Positions 1-6,158 of a stretch of DNA of 8,947 bases are shown piece after piece. The notes below the pieces were generated by a model. It saw only the letters and a program-made list of their open reading frames with translations, did no database searches and had not been told where the DNA came from. This DNA is from Planctomycetota bacterium (GTDB taxonomy: Bacteria > Planctomycetota > Planctomycetia > Planctomycetales > Planctomycetaceae). The DNA is taken from assembly GCA_013151585.1 (NCBI GenBank), contig JAADHY010000120.1, positions 1 to 8,947 on the forward strand. The letters run 5' to 3'. Position numbers and translations under genes: made by a program. Every line of letters begins with the position of its first letter. Within the stretch, counting starts at the first letter, position 1.

Positions 1-1
1 C

Positions 2-262
2 CCGGCGGTCGAAGAGCTGATGTTTCGCGTCGTCATGCAAAGTTGGCTCAGACGGCATGTGGGCCCGACGCGGGCCATCCTGTTGACCGCTTTGGTCTTT
101 GTCAGCATGCACGGGCCGCGTGACGCCGTCGCGTTGATCCCTCTGGCTCTGGTCCTGGGCTATGTGTTTGAACGCACCGGAAGTTTCTGGGCGGTGGCTG
201 TGACGCATTCGTTGTTCAACACGTACAACATCGTCGTGATGCTTCTCTCTCCGTCGGGATGA
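2..262 (+). CDS. CPBP family intramembrane metalloprotease, C-terminal part (5' truncated by window edge)
   Basis: The frame is open from base 2 to a TGA at 260-262 and gives the last 86 residues of a membrane protein. Three hallmarks of the CPBP (CAAX protease/bacteriocin-processing, formerly Abi) family are visible in order: EELMFR (the EExxxR motif, residues 4-9 of the visible part), FVSMH (FxxxH, residues 33-37) and HSLFN (HxxxN, residues 69-73). The stretches between them are hydrophobic and fit transmembrane helices. In this family the glutamates and histidines form the intramembrane active site that cleaves near membrane-embedded or prenylated substrates. Bacterial members process peptides or have no known substrate, and nothing here identifies one. 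All catalytic motifs are present in the visible part, so the gene looks intact at its 3' end. The start and N-terminal helices lie outside the window. Confidence 0.88.
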   Translation, partial: PAVEELMFRVVMQSWLRRHVGPTRAILLTALVFVSMHGPRDAVALIPLALVLGYVFERTGSFWAVAVTHSLFNTYNIVVMLLSPSG

Positions 263-657
263 CGTCGCAGTGAGGCGTCGGCCGGAATGAACGGCATGCG
301 ATGTCTTTCGAGGCGAAGCGGGGCCGCCGGGTCTCTGGACTGGACCACGCCCGGGGCAGTCGAAGCGCGGCGGAACCGCAGCGTTGGAAGCAAGATGGGT
401 GGGCTGGCATCACCAGTCGCCGAATCGCGGCAACGGGCTTGCATCCGGCCCTCCGGTTGGTCGTCGCTCGGCATTTCCACCATCGTGGGCTGGAAGAGGC
501 TTTTTCAGGTTGATAGGCTTCCGCTTTCAGACGAGCGAGAATACGGATTTCGGCCGTCGTGAGGTCATCGGGCGATCTCGGGCACTACGAGCCCCCTATT
601 TCCTGAGTAAAGGTTTCGCGAGCAAAAGACGATTGTCTGGGCTTTTGAGAGATACGC
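263..657. other. 395-bp gap without a convincing gene, upstream of tyrS
   Basis: Several short overlapping frames are open here on both strands, but none has a good Shine-Dalgarno site, a recognisable domain or a hydrophobicity pattern of a real protein. I looked for a T-box leader ahead of tyrS and did not find the conserved T-box sequence or a terminator/antiterminator arrangement. The only structured element I can support is a weak hairpin followed by five T at 475-505, listed separately. The promoter and 5' leader of tyrS should lie in the right half, but no clear -35/-10 pair stands out. Confidence 0.5.
475..505 (+). terminator. possible weak terminator downstream of the CPBP protease gene
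   Basis: TTCCA at 475-479 pairs with TGGAA at 491-495. Inside it CCA (480-482) pairs with TGG (486-488) around a TCG loop, leaving a two-base bulge. A run of five T follows at 501-505, but five bases (GAGGC) separate it from the stem, which weakens the call. It lies over 200 bp past the CPBP stop codon. Confidence 0.25.
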
Positions 658-1878
658 ATGTCCTTTCCACCGGTTGAAGAACAACTGGCGATCATCCGCC
701 GCGGGACGGAAAAGATCGTCCCGGAAGAAGAGCTGGTCGAGAAGCTGCGCAAGAGCTACGAGACCAACACGCCGCTGCGGGTCAAGTACGGAATCGATCC
801 AACCGGGATCGATTTGCACTTGGGACACACGGTTCCGATGCGCAAGATGCGGCAGTTTCAGCAACTCGGGCACCAGGCCGTGATCATCATCGGCAACTAC
901 ACGGCACTGGTCGGCGACCCGAGCGGCCGCGACGAGACCCGGCCGCGCATGACGCCGGAGCAAGTCGAAGCCAACGCCCAGGACTATCTCGCTCAGTTGG
1001 GAAAGATCATCGACTTGGACCGCGCCGAAGTGGTTCGCAACGGAGACTGGTTCTCGCGCATGACCTTTCTGGACGTGCTGGACTTGTGCAGCAAGGTGAC
1101 GGTCGCCCAACTGCTGACGCGGGAAGACTTCAGCAAGCGTTACAAGGCCGAGGTCCCGATCTACATGCACGAATGCCTTTACCCGATCATGCAGGCATGG
1201 GACTCGGTGATGGTTCGGGCGGACGTCGAGTTGGGCGGAACCGAGCAGCTCTACAGCTTCATGCTGGCTCGCGACCTGCAGCGGGACCAGAACCAGCCCG
1301 GCCAAGTGGGTGTGATGACGCCCATCCTGGTGGGCTTGGACGGCGTGCGTCGCATGGGCAAGAGCCTGGGAAATTACATCGGCATCAGCGAACCTCCCTA
1401 CGAAATGATGAAGAAGTTCATGCAGTTGCCGGACGACTGCATGCGAATGTATTTTGAGCTGCTGACGGACCTGGAGCTGGACGAAGTCGATCGGCTGCTC
1501 GCCGGACATCCCAAAGAGGCCAAAATTCGCCTCGCCAAGGAGATCATCACTCAGTACCACAATGCCGAGCAGGCCGACGAAGCGGCAGCGCGCTGGCAGC
1601 GAGAAATCGCCGAGAAGTCTCTGCCCCAGGACATACCGACCGTCACACTTTCTCGCCAGAAACTGACGGACGGCACGATGCAAGCGGCTTTTCTGCTGAA
1701 AGCGACAGGCCTTTGCAGCTCGACGAGCGAAGCCCGCCGAGCGATCGCGCAAGGTGGAGCGTACCTGGGCGAACAGAAAGAGCGGATCGAGCGTTTCGAT
1801 CAGCCGATCCGGGTCGAGCCGGGGCTCTTGCTTTGGGTCGGCAAAAAGCGATTCTGCCGGGTCGAGCTGGTGGACTGA
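658..1878 (+). CDS. tyrS: tyrosyl-tRNA synthetase
   Basis: This cytoplasmic class I aminoacyl-tRNA synthetase (406 residues) charges tRNA-Tyr with tyrosine using ATP. The Rossmann catalytic core carries the HIGH-type motif HLGH at residues 54-57, within a GIDPTGIDLHLGH context. The KMSKS-type loop is RMGKS at 232-236, within RRMGKSLGNYIGI. Tyr-specific signature residues occur around 175-196 (YPIMQAWDSV followed by DVELGGTEQ). Residues about 341-400 form a C-terminal S4-like RNA-binding domain. Length and motif style fit the TyrZ-like branch of bacterial TyrRS. ATG at 658 gives the full expected N-terminus, with a weak GAGAG about seven bases upstream. The next gene starts 81 bp downstream, and I see no convincing terminator between them, so read-through into the oxidoreductase gene is possible. 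The first residue of the KMSKS-type motif is Arg rather than Lys and the third is Gly rather than Ser. The catalytic second lysine is kept. Confidence 0.96.
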   Translation: MSFPPVEEQLAIIRRGTEKIVPEEELVEKLRKSYETNTPLRVKYGIDPTGIDLHLGHTVPMRKMRQFQQLGHQAVIIIGNYTALVGDPSGRDETRPRMTPEQVEANAQDYLAQLGKIIDLDRAEVVRNGDWFSRMTFLDVLDLCSKVTVAQLLTREDFSKRYKAEVPIYMHECLYPIMQAWDSVMVRADVELGGTEQLYSFMLARDLQRDQNQPGQVGVMTPILVGLDGVRRMGKSLGNYIGISEPPYEMMKKFMQLPDDCMRMYFELLTDLELDEVDRLLAGHPKEAKIRLAKEIITQYHNAEQADEAAARWQREIAEKSLPQDIPTVTLSRQKLTDGTMQAAFLLKATGLCSSTSEARRAIAQGGAYLGEQKERIERFDQPIRVEPGLLLWVGKKRFCRVELVD

Positions 1879-1944
1879 GAACGGGTGGGATCAGACACGA
1901 ACCGAGACACTGTTTTTCGCAACAGGCCGAGGGATCGACCAGAG

Positions 1945-1951
1945 TAAGGAG
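1945..1951 (+). promoter_or_regulatory. strong ribosome binding site of the Gfo/Idh/MocA gene
   Basis: TAAGGAG lies eight bases before the ATG at 1960, and it fixes that start. Confidence 0.75.
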
Positions 1952-1959
1952 AACGAGCC

Positions 1960-3036
1960 ATGGCGACGGGATTCGGAATTGTTGGATGCGGCATGATCGC
2001 CAACTTTCACGCGAAGGCGATCGAGCACATTCGCGGGGCCAAAGTGGTGGCGTGCTACGACGCGGTTTCTCCGGCGGCCCAGCGATTTGCCGACGCAACT
2101 GGAGCAAAAGCGTATGACCGGCTGGAGGACATGCTGGCCGATCCGGCCGTCGACATCGTCACCGTGTGCACGCCGAGTGGAGCCCACATGGAGCCGGCGG
2201 TCGCGGCGGCCAACGCCGGAAAGCACGTGGTCGTGGAGAAGCCGCTGGAGATCACCTTGAAACGCTGCGATGCGATCATCAACGCCTGTCGGCGAAACAA
2301 AGTGCAGCTTTGCACCATCTTCCCGTCGCGTTTCAGCCCGGCCAACCGCACATTGAAAGAGGCGATCGACGAAGGACGCTTCGGCAAGCTAACCCTCGGC
2401 GACACCTACGTCAAATGGTGGCGAACACAGCAGTACTACGACAGCGGCGGTTGGCGCGGAACCTGGCAACTGGACGGCGGCGGAGCCTACATGAACCAGG
2501 CCATCCACAACGTCGACTTGCTCTACTGGTTCATGGGCGACGTGGCCGAAGTGACCGGCGTGACGGCTACGCTGGCCCACAAGCGGATTGAAGTAGAAGA
2601 CGTCGGCGTGGCCTGCGTCCGGTTCAAGAGCGGCGCATTGGGCGTGATCGAGGCGACGACCAGCGCCTATCCCGGCTTGCTGAAGAAAACGGAGATTCAC
2701 GGGACCGAGGGTTCGGTGATCGTCGAGCAGGACGACATTCTGATGTGGGAGTTTGCGAAGAAGACGCGCAAGGATGCGGCCATTCGCCGTCGGTTTGCGC
2801 GTCGAGTCAGCGGCAGTGGTGGAGCGGCGGACCCAGCCGCCATCTCGTACGTCGGTCACATGGAACAACTCAAGGACTTCATCAAAGCGGTCAATACCGG
2901 CAGCAAACCGCTGGTGGACGGCGAAGAAGGCCGCAAGAGTGTCGAGATCATCTTGGCCATCTATCAATCTGCGTGGACCGGCCGCCGGGTGACGTTGCCG
3001 CTGAAACGCGATCCCCGTCGGCCGACGAAGGGGTAG
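1960..3036 (+). CDS. Gfo/Idh/MocA family NAD(P)-dependent oxidoreductase
   Basis: This predicted cytoplasmic, NAD(P)-dependent sugar or cyclitol dehydrogenase has 358 residues, typical of the family. The N-terminal Rossmann fold shows GIVGCGMIA (GxGxxA, G9-G11-A14) and the family EKP motif at 93-95, whose lysine (K95) is the usual catalytic residue. The C-terminal alpha/beta domain holds LDGGG at 171-175 and MNQAIHNVD at 178-186. H183 and D186 match the substrate-binding and catalytic HxxxD region. The pattern WRGTW...LDGGG...MNQAIHNVDLLYWFMG resembles WlbA/WbpB-type UDP-N-acetyl-aminosugar-uronate dehydrogenases, but the superfamily is too promiscuous for a substrate call. The predicted protein appears to lack a signal peptide. 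Start ATG 1960 has a strong TAAGGAG. A Rieske gene follows after 40 bp with its own ribosome binding site, so the two are probably co-transcribed and may be redox partners, which is inference. Confidence 0.92.
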   Translation: MATGFGIVGCGMIANFHAKAIEHIRGAKVVACYDAVSPAAQRFADATGAKAYDRLEDMLADPAVDIVTVCTPSGAHMEPAVAAANAGKHVVVEKPLEITLKRCDAIINACRRNKVQLCTIFPSRFSPANRTLKEAIDEGRFGKLTLGDTYVKWWRTQQYYDSGGWRGTWQLDGGGAYMNQAIHNVDLLYWFMGDVAEVTGVTATLAHKRIEVEDVGVACVRFKSGALGVIEATTSAYPGLLKKTEIHGTEGSVIVEQDDILMWEFAKKTRKDAAIRRRFARRVSGSGGAADPAAISYVGHMEQLKDFIKAVNTGSKPLVDGEEGRKSVEIILAIYQSAWTGRRVTLPLKRDPRRPTKG

Positions 3037-3063
3037 GCCGATCATCGAAGACTGATTCAGGGC

Positions 3064-3069
3064 AAGGAG
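3064..3069 (+). promoter_or_regulatory. ribosome binding site deciding the GTG start of the Rieske gene
   Basis: AAGGAG lies seven bases before GTG 3077. The first in-frame ATG is too far downstream to keep the Rieske fold, so this site decides the start. Confidence 0.75.
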
Positions 3070-3076
3070 TTCTAAA

Positions 3077-3385
3077 GTGGCGAACTGGTTCCGGGCTTGC
3101 TCCCTAAATGAGCTTCCGCCGGGTGGAACTCGAGAGGTGGCCGCTGGGGGACGCGTCATCGCGCTGTTCAACGTGGACGGCGACATCTACGCCTTGGACG
3201 GTGTCTGTCCGCACGCGGGCGGCCCGCTCGGCGAAGGCCGGTTGGACGGTTCCATCGTCACCTGCCCCTGGCACGGATGGCAGTTTGACGTCTGCACCGG
3301 CCGGCACTGTTTGAACCCCGATCTCGTCCAACCTTCCTTTCGCACGAAAATCGATGGCAACGAAGTTTTCGTCGAACTGCCCTGA
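3077..3385 (+). CDS. small Rieske [2Fe-2S] ferredoxin-like protein
   Basis: This stand-alone Rieske domain of 102 residues is probably a soluble electron carrier or the small subunit of an oxidoreductase. The two cluster-binding motifs are plain: CPH at 44-46 (within DGVCPHAGGPLGEG) and CPWH at 63-66 (within CPWHGWQFD). Together they give the two Cys and two His ligands of a Rieske [2Fe-2S] cluster. Spacing and length match the BphF-type ferredoxins and NirD-like proteins, which lack the large catalytic domain of ring-hydroxylating oxygenases. Three further cysteines (C8, C73, C78) are not normal ligands. C73 and C78 lie just after the second motif. No signal peptide or transmembrane helix is seen. 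The start is GTG with a good AAGGAG. It follows the Gfo/Idh/MocA gene by 40 bp and is closed by a strong terminator, so the two look like one unit. Its physiological partner is unknown. Confidence 0.92.
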   Translation: MANWFRACSLNELPPGGTREVAAGGRVIALFNVDGDIYALDGVCPHAGGPLGEGRLDGSIVTCPWHGWQFDVCTGRHCLNPDLVQPSFRTKIDGNEVFVELP

Positions 3386-3425
3386 AGTGGTAACTGAAAT
3401 CGAATTCCTTCGTTTGTGAACTTTT

Positions 3426-3472
3426 CGCGTCCGAATAGTTCGTGCCTGAACGACTCGGACGCGTTTCTTTTT
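3426..3472 (+). terminator. rho-independent terminator after the Gfo/Idh/MocA-Rieske unit
   Basis: CGCGTCCGA (3426-3434) pairs perfectly with TCGGACGCG (3455-3463). The stem continues with mismatches (GTTCG against TGAAC) to a small loop near 3443-3446. TTTCTTTTT follows directly at 3464-3472. A long GC-rich stem with an abutting T-run on the plus strand is the standard intrinsic terminator form. It lies 40 bp after the Rieske stop codon. Confidence 0.9.
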
Positions 3473-3652
3473 GCGCGAAAATCGCTGCTTCCGGGGGACG
3501 GCCGTTCCCGCCGACCTCGCCGCAGATCCGTTTTTCCCGTTATGACTGGTGCGGTCGCGTGCCGATACTAGCAACAGATTATGCGCAAAAAGACGGGAAC
3601 AATCGCGCGCCTCCGTAGGTGCCTTTTCATCAAGGATGTTGGGGGGAACTCT

Positions 3653-4354
3653 ATGCGGCCGATGCACTGGACGCTGGCAGGTGTGGTTTTGGCGGCGGTG
3701 TTTATTTCTTTGGCAGGCTCCAACCGTCAGGCCCGAGCGGGTTTTCCGTTTTTTTCGAGAAAGCCCGATTGCTGGTACCAATCGCGTGCAGCCGAACCAG
3801 TCAGCACGCGGCAAAAATACTACAAGGGCAAGTATTGGCCGCCTTATTCGCGGCCAAATTCGCGGCCAACCGGCCCCGAGCTGCCTTGGATTCACCGATT
3901 CCACGGAGCCCATTACTGGCCGTATCCGTACAACTATGAAGATCGCTTCATCGTTCGTGAGCTGGTGCGGCGGCAGGTAGCGAACGGCTGGGTGGTGGCA
4001 ACAACCCTCTATGACTACCACTTTGATCCGGACACGAACGAGCTGAGTCGTTCCGGCCGCATTCGACTCCGATGGATTTTGGAAAACGCTCCCCCGTCCC
4101 GTCGGATGGTGTTCGTCCAGGCGACGGACCCGAAAATTGCGAGCCAGACTCGCCTGGAGAGCGTAAAGAAAGAAATGGTGCGATTGGTGGGAGCGGACGA
4201 CGTCCCGCCCGTGATGTTGCGTGTGACCAGTCCGCTGGCTCGACCGGCCGAAGAAGTTCGCGCGATCCGGGACGCCGAATTGCAATCGCAGCCGGAGCCG
4301 CGGATCACCGATCCGATCAACTCCGGAAGCGGCGGCGAAGAAACCGAGCTCTGA
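3653..4354 (+). CDS. exported Tyr/Trp/Pro-rich protein of unknown function (planctomycete-type family)
   Basis: Function is unknown. The 233-residue product begins with a clear Sec signal peptide: a short basic start, hydrophobic core at about 7-22, and an AxA-type site QARA ending at residue 29. The mature protein should therefore be periplasmic or exported. Residues about 56-93 are very rich in Tyr, Trp, Pro and His (for example YYKGKYWPPYSRP and HGAHYWPYPYNYEDR). A more ordinary region follows, with TTLYDYHFDP at about 117-126 and VMLRVTSPLARPAEEVRAI at about 187-205. The tail is Gly/Ser/Glu-rich. I recognise this pattern from uncharacterised planctomycete proteins, but this is memory, not a search. 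ATG 3653 is preferred over the in-frame ATG 3581 because GGGGGGAACT lies just upstream and the signal peptide then sits at the N-terminus. The upstream ATG lacks a Shine-Dalgarno site and would bury the signal peptide. It follows a terminator, so it begins a new unit. Confidence 0.8.
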   Translation: MRPMHWTLAGVVLAAVFISLAGSNRQARAGFPFFSRKPDCWYQSRAAEPVSTRQKYYKGKYWPPYSRPNSRPTGPELPWIHRFHGAHYWPYPYNYEDRFIVRELVRRQVANGWVVATTLYDYHFDPDTNELSRSGRIRLRWILENAPPSRRMVFVQATDPKIASQTRLESVKKEMVRLVGADDVPPVMLRVTSPLARPAEEVRAIRDAELQSQPEPRITDPINSGSGGEETEL

Positions 4355-4436
4355 TTTGTCCCGATGGCAAGCCTGGCCAGGGCGAAGCGGCGGGGAAGGT
4401 GGTGGAACGGCAACTGTATCCGCTGGCCGTTAGTGT

Positions 4437-4442
4437 GAGGAG
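4437..4442 (+). promoter_or_regulatory. ribosome binding site of the AAA+ ATPase gene
   Basis: GAGGAG lies 12 bases before ATG 4455. The spacing is a little long, but it is the best site. AGAGGG at 4449-4454 abuts the start codon and is too close to serve. Confidence 0.5.
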
Positions 4443-4454
4443 CTGTTCAGAGGG

Positions 4455-6134
4455 ATGATTGAAGGCCGCTATCCGCCTTTTCCGCGGGGAGAGTCCACCG
4501 AGCCACCCGCGTCCGGCTCGCAAGAGACCGGAGGTGCGGACCGGGCGCACGAGCGTAGTCTCGCTGACGACCTCTACGCGAGCGTTTTTTCGCCGGCCGA
4601 GAGCATGCCGGAACCCATCGCTCCGGCTTCCGCCCCCAGCCCTCCCCGGACGCCGCCCGCCGGGGACGCCGCCAGTACCGATCCCTATCACGCGCCGCTG
4701 ACCCCGGCAGCCGCTGCGCCTGCGATCCCATCGGCTGCGGCGGCATCGATGTCGATGGAACCATTCATCCCCGCTGCTGGCGGGACCGGCACGCGCCCGT
4801 TGCCCATCACGCCCCAAGTCGAGCCGCCTCGTTGCCCTCGGTCGTTGCCCGAAAGCGGCCTGACGTTGATGCAGGTCTGCGACTTGATCCTAAAACAGCT
4901 TTATCTGCAGGGGAGCCTGCTCGGGTATCAAATCGCCCGCAATGCCCACTTGCCGTTCATCGTCATTGACGAAGCGTTGCGGTTCTTGAAAGACGAAAAG
5001 TGCGTGGAGGTCACGTCGGGACAGGTCATCGGACGGGTCTCTTACCGGTTCACTTTGACCGATCTCGGACGAGTCCGGGCCAGGGAAGCCTTCGAGCAGT
5101 GTCGATACGTCGGACCGGCTCCGGTGCCGCTGGCGGCCTACATCGAGCAATGTCGGAAGCAGTCGGTGACAGGCACCGAGTGCACTCCAGAATCTTTGAT
5201 GCACGCCTTCGAGGAGCTGATTATTCCGCCGAATTTGCTGCAAGAGCTCGGCCCGGCCGTCTGCAGCGGGAAGTCCATTTTCCTGTACGGTCCTCCAGGC
5301 AACGGCAAGACCATGATCGCTAAAGGCCTGGGCAAACTTCTGAATACCTACGGCGGAGAGATTTACGTTCCGTACGCGATTCATACCGAGAACAGTATCG
5401 TTACGATCTTCGACCCGACGATCCATCAGACGACCGACGACGCGGAACTGGCGGCCCTGAACCAGCCGCCGAGTGATCCCCGCGACCGGTTCGATCCCCA
5501 GCGCATGCTGCACGAGAATCTGCCTGATCTGCGGTGGCGTCGCGTTCGTCGTCCGGTGGTCATCTCAGGGGGCGAGCTGACGCTGGACATGCTTGATCTG
5601 CGTTACAATCGGGTCAGCAACTTCTACTCCGCACCGCTACACATCAAAGCCAACGGTGGAGTTTTCCTGATTGACGACTTTGGGCGACAGATCGTCAGCC
5701 CCCGCGACCTGCTGAACCGGTGGATTCTTCCGCTCGAGGAGCGAGTGGACTATCTGACGCTGGCCACCGGCAAGAAGTTCGCCGTGCCGTTCGAGCAGCT
5801 CATCATCTTCTCGACCAACCTTGATCCGCGCGAGCTTGTGGACGAGGCCTTCCTCAGGCGGATTCGCCACAAGATCAAGATCGGGCCGCCCAGCCGAGAG
5901 CTGTTCACGGAAATCTTCCGTCTTTGTTGCCAACAGCGGCAGATGCCCTTCAACCCAGAAGCCGTGGACTACCTTTTCTCTAACTACTACGACCGGGGCA
6001 AACCGCCCCGATCGAGCGATCCGCGAGATTTGTTAGAGATTGTCCAGTCTATCTGCCGATTTAGGAAGCAGCGGATTGCGCTGACGCGCGAGTTGATCGC
6101 GGAGGCGTCGCAGCGCTTTTTCTGTCAAGTCTGA
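4455..6134 (+). CDS. AAA+ family ATPase with Pro/Ala-rich N-terminus and winged-helix-like domain
   Basis: This predicted cytoplasmic AAA+ ATPase has 559 residues and no known partner. Residues 1-130 are low-complexity, rich in Pro, Ala and Ser, and probably disordered. Residues about 136-215 look like a winged-helix domain, with LILKQLYLQGSLLGYQIA, a helix ending ALRFLKDEKCVEV, then a beta-wing YRFTLTDLGR. The ATPase core follows: Walker A GPPGNGKT at 279-286, Walker B VFLIDDFG at 403-410, sensor 1 STN at 453-455, arginine-finger candidates R468/R469 in FLRRIRHKI, and sensor 2 near R524 in SDPRDLLE. About 120 residues separate the Walker A lysine from the Walker B aspartates, roughly twice the usual AAA+ distance, so an insertion is likely (about 300-400). 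It resembles the MoxR-like/AAA_5 group more than Lon, Clp or FtsH, since no protease domain is present. The TPR lipoprotein gene starts 24 bp downstream and is probably co-transcribed. The target is unknown. Confidence 0.88.
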   Translation: MIEGRYPPFPRGESTEPPASGSQETGGADRAHERSLADDLYASVFSPAESMPEPIAPASAPSPPRTPPAGDAASTDPYHAPLTPAAAAPAIPSAAAASMSMEPFIPAAGGTGTRPLPITPQVEPPRCPRSLPESGLTLMQVCDLILKQLYLQGSLLGYQIARNAHLPFIVIDEALRFLKDEKCVEVTSGQVIGRVSYRFTLTDLGRVRAREAFEQCRYVGPAPVPLAAYIEQCRKQSVTGTECTPESLMHAFEELIIPPNLLQELGPAVCSGKSIFLYGPPGNGKTMIAKGLGKLLNTYGGEIYVPYAIHTENSIVTIFDPTIHQTTDDAELAALNQPPSDPRDRFDPQRMLHENLPDLRWRRVRRPVVISGGELTLDMLDLRYNRVSNFYSAPLHIKANGGVFLIDDFGRQIVSPRDLLNRWILPLEERVDYLTLATGKKFAVPFEQLIIFSTNLDPRELVDEAFLRRIRHKIKIGPPSRELFTEIFRLCCQQRQMPFNPEAVDYLFSNYYDRGKPPRSSDPRDLLEIVQSICRFRKQRIALTRELIAEASQRFFCQV

Positions 6135-6145
6135 CGGGGGCATAC

Positions 6146-6153
6146 AGGGAGGT
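6146..6153 (+). promoter_or_regulatory. near-perfect ribosome binding site deciding the TTG start of the TPR lipoprotein
   Basis: AGGGAGGT lies five bases before TTG 6159. That TTG is followed at once by a complete lipoprotein signal peptide, so the site and the protein agree on the start. Confidence 0.8.
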
Positions 6154-6158
6154 AGGCC

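Noticed and set aside
287..562. small plus-strand open frame of 91 residues and overlapping ones in other frames
   Set aside because: There is no ribosome binding site, several frames overlap, composition is Arg/Gly/Ser-rich, and no known domain is visible.
263..657. T-box riboswitch ahead of tyrS
   Set aside because: The conserved T-box sequence and a terminator/antiterminator pair are absent, and T-boxes are mainly a Firmicutes feature.
565..1752. 395-residue open frame on the minus strand opposite tyrS
   Set aside because: It lies inside the complete, motif-perfect tyrS gene. GC-rich genes leave the mirrored frame open, and its product has no recognisable domain and odd His/Arg/Gln-rich composition.
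2389..3186. 265-residue open frame on the minus strand opposite the oxidoreductase
   Set aside because: It mirrors a well-supported gene and shows no domain.
3581..3652. longer version of the exported protein starting at ATG 3581
   Set aside because: It has no Shine-Dalgarno site and would place 24 extra residues before the signal peptide. ATG 3653 has a G-rich site just upstream.
3104..4285. 393-residue open frame on the minus strand
   Set aside because: It runs through the Rieske gene, the strong terminator and the exported-protein gene. Its Arg/His-rich translation looks like a shadow, and no Shine-Dalgarno site or domain supports it.
4364..4438. 24-residue open frame in the gap before the AAA+ gene
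   Set aside because: It has no ribosome binding site, is very short and is basic in composition. It is most likely untranslated spacer.
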